From Gammaproteobacteria bacterium (GTDB lineage Bacteria > Pseudomonadota > Gammaproteobacteria > Arenicellales > JAHEKD01), in NCBI GenBank assembly GCA_024638545.1, contig JAHEKD010000046.1, positions 1 through 9,908 of the forward strand: a stretch of 9,908 bases of DNA, read 5' to 3'. Positions 6,939 through 9,908 of this stretch are shown here, piece by piece. The stretch's first letter is position 1. Every line of letters begins with the position of its first letter. The translations under genes and the position numbers were made by a program. Below the pieces are notes generated by a model, which worked only from the letters and a program-made list of their open reading frames with translations, was not told the origin of the DNA and did not search any database.

Positions 6939-7430
6939 ATGACCATTATTGATGTCGTAATCCTGGTGATAATCGGGATATCCTTCCTGATTGGGCTGGT
7001 CAGAGGATTTGTCCGTGAAACCCTGTCACTGATCACCTGGGCTGTTGCGCTGTGGGCAGCATTCAGTTTCGCCGACCGGTTTACGCAGCATTTTCAGCAG
7101 TTTTTAGCGGACCCGACGCTGAGATTAATTGCTTCATTTATTGTGGTCTTTGTGATTACGCTCGTATTGCTATCCCTTATCGGTTATCTGATAAGCTCGG
7201 TATTTGAATCAACGGGTTTGACAGGCATCGACAGATCACTCGGGGGCGTATTTGGAATACTGCGGGGTGCCGTCGTTGTGGCCGTATTAATCATACTGTT
7301 TGGATTTACGGGTTTTCCAAATGAGCCCTGGTGGCAGCAGTCAATTTTGATAGAGCATTTCAAGCCCCTGGTTATCTTTATTCGTGATCTCATCCCGAAC
7401 AACCTTTCGGACTATTTAAACAAAAGCTAA
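6939..7430 (+). CDS. cvpA: CvpA family inner-membrane protein
   Basis: CvpA was first described in E. coli as needed for colicin V production; its molecular job is still not well defined, with later links to envelope stress and bile-salt tolerance. The 163-residue protein has four likely membrane helices at about 3-22, 29-47, 62-88 and 102-124. It shows the family features GLVRGFVRE (19-27) and TGIDRSLGGVFGILRG (95-110). A short amphipathic tail follows the last helix. The ATG at 6939 has no strong ribosome binding site. The gene is 10 nt upstream of purF, the same pairing as in E. coli, where cvpA-purF are co-transcribed under PurR. I do not see a PurR-box-like palindrome in the short gap before this gene, so purine control here may differ. 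Confidence 0.92.
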   Translation: MTIIDVVILVIIGISFLIGLVRGFVRETLSLITWAVALWAAFSFADRFTQHFQQFLADPTLRLIASFIVVFVITLVLLSLIGYLISSVFESTGLTGIDRSLGGVFGILRGAVVVAVLIILFGFTGFPNEPWWQQSILIEHFKPLVIFIRDLIPNNLSDYLNKS

Positions 7431-7440
7431 AGAGGCAATT

Positions 7441-8967
7441 ATGTGCGGAATTGTAGGCCTGATAGATAGCAGTAAATCAACAGTCTGCCAGCAGCTATAC
7501 CAGGGGCTGACCGTCGTTCAGCATCGCGGCCAGGATTCCGCCGGCATCATGACCAGCGATGGCGAGCGGGTTTATTTAAGAAAGGATAATGGTCTGGTGA
7601 ATGATGTATTTCGTAATCGTCACATGCTGCAGCTGCAGGGCCATATGGGTGTTGCGCATGCCCGTTATCCCACCGCTGGCTGCGATTCCCGCCATGAGGC
7701 CCAACCGTTTTTTGTGAATACGCCGTTTGGATTGGCAATTGCACATAATGGCAATCTCACCAATGCTCATAATCTGCGCAAATCGCTGTTCAAGCATAAC
7801 CTCAGGCAGATAAACACAACATCAGACTCGGAAGTGTTGCTTAATGTATTTGCCTTTGAGTTGCAAAAAGTGATGGGCGAGGAATATGAAATCAAGGCAC
7901 ATCACGTTTTCAAGACGATTCAGGGTGTCCATGAGCATTGCAAAGGCGCGTATGCTGTCGTCATCATGATCGTAGGTTTTGGTCTGGTTGCGTTTCGTGA
8001 CCCAAACGGGATCAGGCCGCTGGTGTATGGTCAGAAAGTTGATCATCAGGGCAAAATCAGCTACATGGTTGCATCAGAGAGTGTTGCTCTGGATATGGTT
8101 GATTACAATCTGGTGCGCGATATCCATCCCGGCGAAGCAATGATATTCCAGGATGACGGTAACTTTCACTCACGCCAGTGTGCAGAGAGTGAGCGACATG
8201 CGCCCTGTATCTTTGAATATGTTTATTTTGCCCGTCCTGACTCGGTCATGGACGGTATTTCCGTGTTCAGGGCACGTCAGCGTATGGGAGAGAAACTGGC
8301 CGCAAAAATCAAGCGGTTGTGGCCGGGCCACGACATCGATGTTGTAATACCAATCCCGGACTCATCGCGCACATCTGCATTGGAAACGGCATACATGCTG
8401 GATATTAAATACCGCGAAGGCTTTGTTAAGAATCGTTATGTCGGCAGAACGTTTATTATGCCCGGACAGGCGCAGCGCAAGAAATCCGTAAAACAAAAGC
8501 TCAATCCAATATCCAGTGAATTTGAAGGAAAAAATGTACTGTTGATTGATGATTCTATTGTCAGAGGCACAACTTCAATGCAGATTATTCAGATGGCAAG
8601 GCAGGCGGGAGCCCGAAAAGTATATTTCGCTTCTGCTGCGCCGCCGGTGCGCTATCCCAATGTCTATGGAATTGATATGCCGGTATCTGACGAACTTGTG
8701 GCCTATAATCGAAATGAAGCGCAGGTGGCTGATGAAATCGGTGCCGACAAAATTATCTATCAGGATCTGGAAGCTTTAATCGAGGCCTGCCATGAAGAAA
8801 ATCCTGCGATTACGGAGTTCGATACATCCTGTTTTAGTGGCGAATATGTAACCGGAAACATATCCAGAGAGTACCTGAACTCAATTGAGTTGCTACGATC
8901 GGATGCGAATAAATCCGAACGATCCCAAAGTATTCTTGATTTGGCTGATTTAACAGGTTATATGTAG
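7441..8967 (+). CDS. purF: Amidophosphoribosyltransferase (glutamine PRPP amidotransferase)
   Basis: PurF carries out the first committed step of purine synthesis: glutamine plus PRPP gives 5-phosphoribosylamine. The 508 residues are close to the E. coli length (about 505). The N-terminus MCGIVGL places Cys2, exposed after Met removal, as the class II glutaminase nucleophile. QHRGQDSAG (27-35), Arg75 in HARYPTAG and AHNGNLTN (101-108) complete the glutaminase site. The C-terminal phosphoribosyltransferase domain has VVIPIPDSSR and the PRPP loop VLLIDDSIVRGTTS (366-379). No long insertion before Cys2 is present, so this is the short enteric-type enzyme without propeptide; I see no four-cysteine Fe-S pattern. 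An AGAGG ribosome binding site sits 5 nt before the ATG. The enzyme is normally inhibited by purine nucleotides. The gene ends the compact run; a 304-bp gap follows. Confidence 0.97.
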   Translation: MCGIVGLIDSSKSTVCQQLYQGLTVVQHRGQDSAGIMTSDGERVYLRKDNGLVNDVFRNRHMLQLQGHMGVAHARYPTAGCDSRHEAQPFFVNTPFGLAIAHNGNLTNAHNLRKSLFKHNLRQINTTSDSEVLLNVFAFELQKVMGEEYEIKAHHVFKTIQGVHEHCKGAYAVVIMIVGFGLVAFRDPNGIRPLVYGQKVDHQGKISYMVASESVALDMVDYNLVRDIHPGEAMIFQDDGNFHSRQCAESERHAPCIFEYVYFARPDSVMDGISVFRARQRMGEKLAAKIKRLWPGHDIDVVIPIPDSSRTSALETAYMLDIKYREGFVKNRYVGRTFIMPGQAQRKKSVKQKLNPISSEFEGKNVLLIDDSIVRGTTSMQIIQMARQAGARKVYFASAAPPVRYPNVYGIDMPVSDELVAYNRNEAQVADEIGADKIIYQDLEALIEACHEENPAITEFDTSCFSGEYVTGNISREYLNSIELLRSDANKSERSQSILDLADLTGYM

Positions 8968-9271
8968 ATGTCATGACTTAATTTGCATTTCAATGCCGAT
9001 TTTAAAAAACCTTAGATATCACCCTGCAAGCAGGTCCTCACTTCTCAGGCAGACCTGCATGTTAGTGAAGTGCACAAACGCACATCGTCCTTATGATGGC
9101 CTACATGCTGCAAGTAGCGGCCGGCAGTCGAATTGGCCGAATTTTGAAGCCGGTTTCAGCGTCGCGGCGAATTGACAATGATTTATTTCGTCAAAATTAC
9201 GAGTATAGTTAAAACTTGAAACTTGAGTGCACTATAAAATAATGCTTTGAACAACCCAGGTTTTTAAAAAC
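8968..9271. other. purF-metZ intergenic region
   Basis: This 304-bp stretch contains no convincing gene. A 60-codon frame at 8993-9175 has no ribosome binding site and no recognisable domain. What can be seen are inverted repeats near 9030-9058 and 9119-9155, a TTGACA at 9172-9177, a TATAGT at 9204-9209, a tandem AAACTTG repeat (9212-9218 and 9219-9225) and TATAAA at 9233-9238. None of the -35-like and -10-like boxes are spaced properly with each other, so I do not call a promoter, although the AT-rich final 90 bp is a reasonable place for one driving metZ. I saw no SAM-riboswitch-like pattern by eye. Confidence 0.4.
9030..9058 (+). repeat. Inverted repeat downstream of purF
   Basis: GCAGGTC (9030-9036) and GACCTGC (9052-9058) form a perfect 7-bp stem with a 15-nt loop, 62 nt after the purF stop. 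A competing pairing, CCTGC (9023-9027) with GCAGG (9030-9034), leaves too small a loop to be stable. No T run follows, so it is not a standard intrinsic terminator. It may fold in the 3' end of the purF mRNA or be a protein site. Confidence 0.3.
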
Positions 9272-9908
9272 ATGCCAAGAAAAATAGTCACCGACTGGTC
9301 AGGATTTGATGATGAGACGCGAGCCATTCGTGCGGGACATGTACGCGGCCATGAAAATGAGCATTCCGAGGCAATATTCGCAACATCAAGCTTTATTTTT
9401 GAGGATGCTGAAGTTGCTGCAGCAAAATTTGAACCTAACAGTAACGGCAACGTTTATTCCCGATTTACAAATCCAACTGTCAGAACTTTTCAGGACCGGC
9501 TTGCCTCGCTTGATGGTGGTGAAGCCTGCCTGGCTACGGCTTCGGGCATGTCAGCAATTCTGCTGGCCTGTATGGGTGTGTTAAAGGCGGGAGATCATGT
9601 GGTTTGCTCGCGCAGTGTATTTGGTTCGATTTCGATTTTTTTTTCTAACATTATGACGCGATTTGGTATCGGCTGTGATTTTGTGTCTCCGGTGGAGATT
9701 GATAGCTGGGACAGGGCTGCACGACCGGATACGAAAATGTTCTTTGCTGAAACGCCCTCCAACCCTTTGCAGGAATTAATTGATATACGCCAGCTTTCTG
9801 ATCTTGCACACGAGCATAATTCCCTGCTGGTTGTAGATAACGGTTTCTGTACACCGGTGTTGCAAAAACCCCTGGAGATGGGTGCGGATATTGTGGTTTA
9901 CACAGCAA
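9272..9908 (+). CDS. metZ: O-succinylhomoserine sulfhydrylase, 5' part, cut off by the window edge
   Basis: MetZ is a PLP enzyme of the Cys/Met-metabolism family that makes homocysteine directly from O-succinylhomoserine and sulfide. The open frame gives 212 residues and stops at VVYTA, just before the expected TK with the PLP-binding lysine, so about half of the usual 400 or so residues are present. Visible signatures are VYSRFTNPTVRTF, ATASGMSAI, CSRSVFGS, AETPSNPLQE and VVDNGFCTPVLQKPLEMGAD. The DNGF is usually DNCF or DNTF in relatives, a small oddity at this position. The ATG at 9272 is the only ATG start available: an in-frame TGA lies at 9248-9250. The nearest AGG is 11 nt upstream, so the ribosome binding site is weak. 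The purF-metZ order matches Pseudomonas, which favours MetZ over MetB, MetC or MetY, but these paralogues are close. Confidence 0.88.
   Translation, partial: MPRKIVTDWSGFDDETRAIRAGHVRGHENEHSEAIFATSSFIFEDAEVAAAKFEPNSNGNVYSRFTNPTVRTFQDRLASLDGGEACLATASGMSAILLACMGVLKAGDHVVCSRSVFGSISIFFSNIMTRFGIGCDFVSPVEIDSWDRAARPDTKMFFAETPSNPLQELIDIRQLSDLAHEHNSLLVVDNGFCTPVLQKPLEMGADIVVYTA

Noticed and set aside
8993..9175. 60-residue plus-strand open frame in the purF-metZ gap
   Set aside because: It has no ribosome binding site and no recognisable domain, and it covers inverted repeats. A frame of this length is expected by chance in a gap of this size.
9172..9209. TTGACA (9172-9177) and TATAGT (9204-9209) as a metZ promoter
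   Set aside because: The spacer is 26 bp, too long for a sigma70 promoter. The bases 17 bp downstream of TTGACA do not resemble a -10 box.
9651..9908. Minus-strand frame of 85 residues reaching the right edge
   Set aside because: It is antisense to metZ, whose conserved PLP-enzyme motifs cover the same bases.
1..9908. CRISPR array, tRNA or rRNA genes, insertion sequences, or a defence or secretion system
   Set aside because: I saw no regularly spaced repeats, no tRNA-like sequence in the gaps and no transposase or nuclease motif. Every long frame is accounted for by a known metabolic or transport family.

Overview
The window looks like part of a gammaproteobacterial chromosome of moderate GC content. 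The main reason is the plus-strand run trpF-accD-folC-dedD-cvpA-purF-metZ, an order known from Pseudomonas and relatives; accD-folC-dedD-cvpA-purF is also shared with enterics. Nothing in the sequence narrows the genus. A TakP-like TRAP transporter next to it would fit a free-living, possibly marine, heterotroph or mixotroph, but that is inference.

Layout. Positions 1-2872 (minus strand) hold a tripartite TRAP transporter operon, transcribed right to left as dctP (substrate-binding protein with a twin-arginine leader), dctQ (small membrane subunit) and dctM (large permease, C-terminus beyond the left edge). A 13-bp hairpin lies just after dctP, and a 293-bp gap without a convincing gene separates dctP from dctQ. 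Positions 2873-3146 are an AT-rich divergent intergenic region with a repeated 11-bp motif on the transporter side and a sigma70-like promoter on the trpF side. Positions 3147-8967 (plus strand) hold trpF, accD, folC, dedD, cvpA and purF, mostly tightly packed: a 4-nt overlap for trpF/accD, 3 nt for folC/dedD, 13 nt for dedD/cvpA and 10 nt for cvpA/purF. The one loose joint is the 171-bp accD-folC gap, which contains hairpin-forming sequence and leads into a TTG start. Positions 8968-9271 are a 304-bp intergenic region with inverted repeats. From 9272 to the right edge is the 5' two thirds or so of metZ.

How the genes work together. The plus-strand genes are housekeeping metabolism: tryptophan synthesis (TrpF), malonyl-CoA formation (AccD), folate and polyglutamate synthesis (FolC), a septal SPOR protein (DedD), a CvpA-family membrane protein, the committed step of purine synthesis (PurF) and sulfur assimilation into homocysteine (MetZ). 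FolC, PurF and MetZ share a loose one-carbon/folate/methionine logic. The TRAP operon is an independent uptake system for an organic acid, in the place next to trpF where Pseudomonas has truA.

I found no mobile element, CRISPR array, RNA gene or defence system, and no convincing new biological system. The points worth a second look are regulatory: the dctP-dctQ hairpin, the repeats upstream of dctP, the structured folC leader, and the displaced neighbour of trpF.
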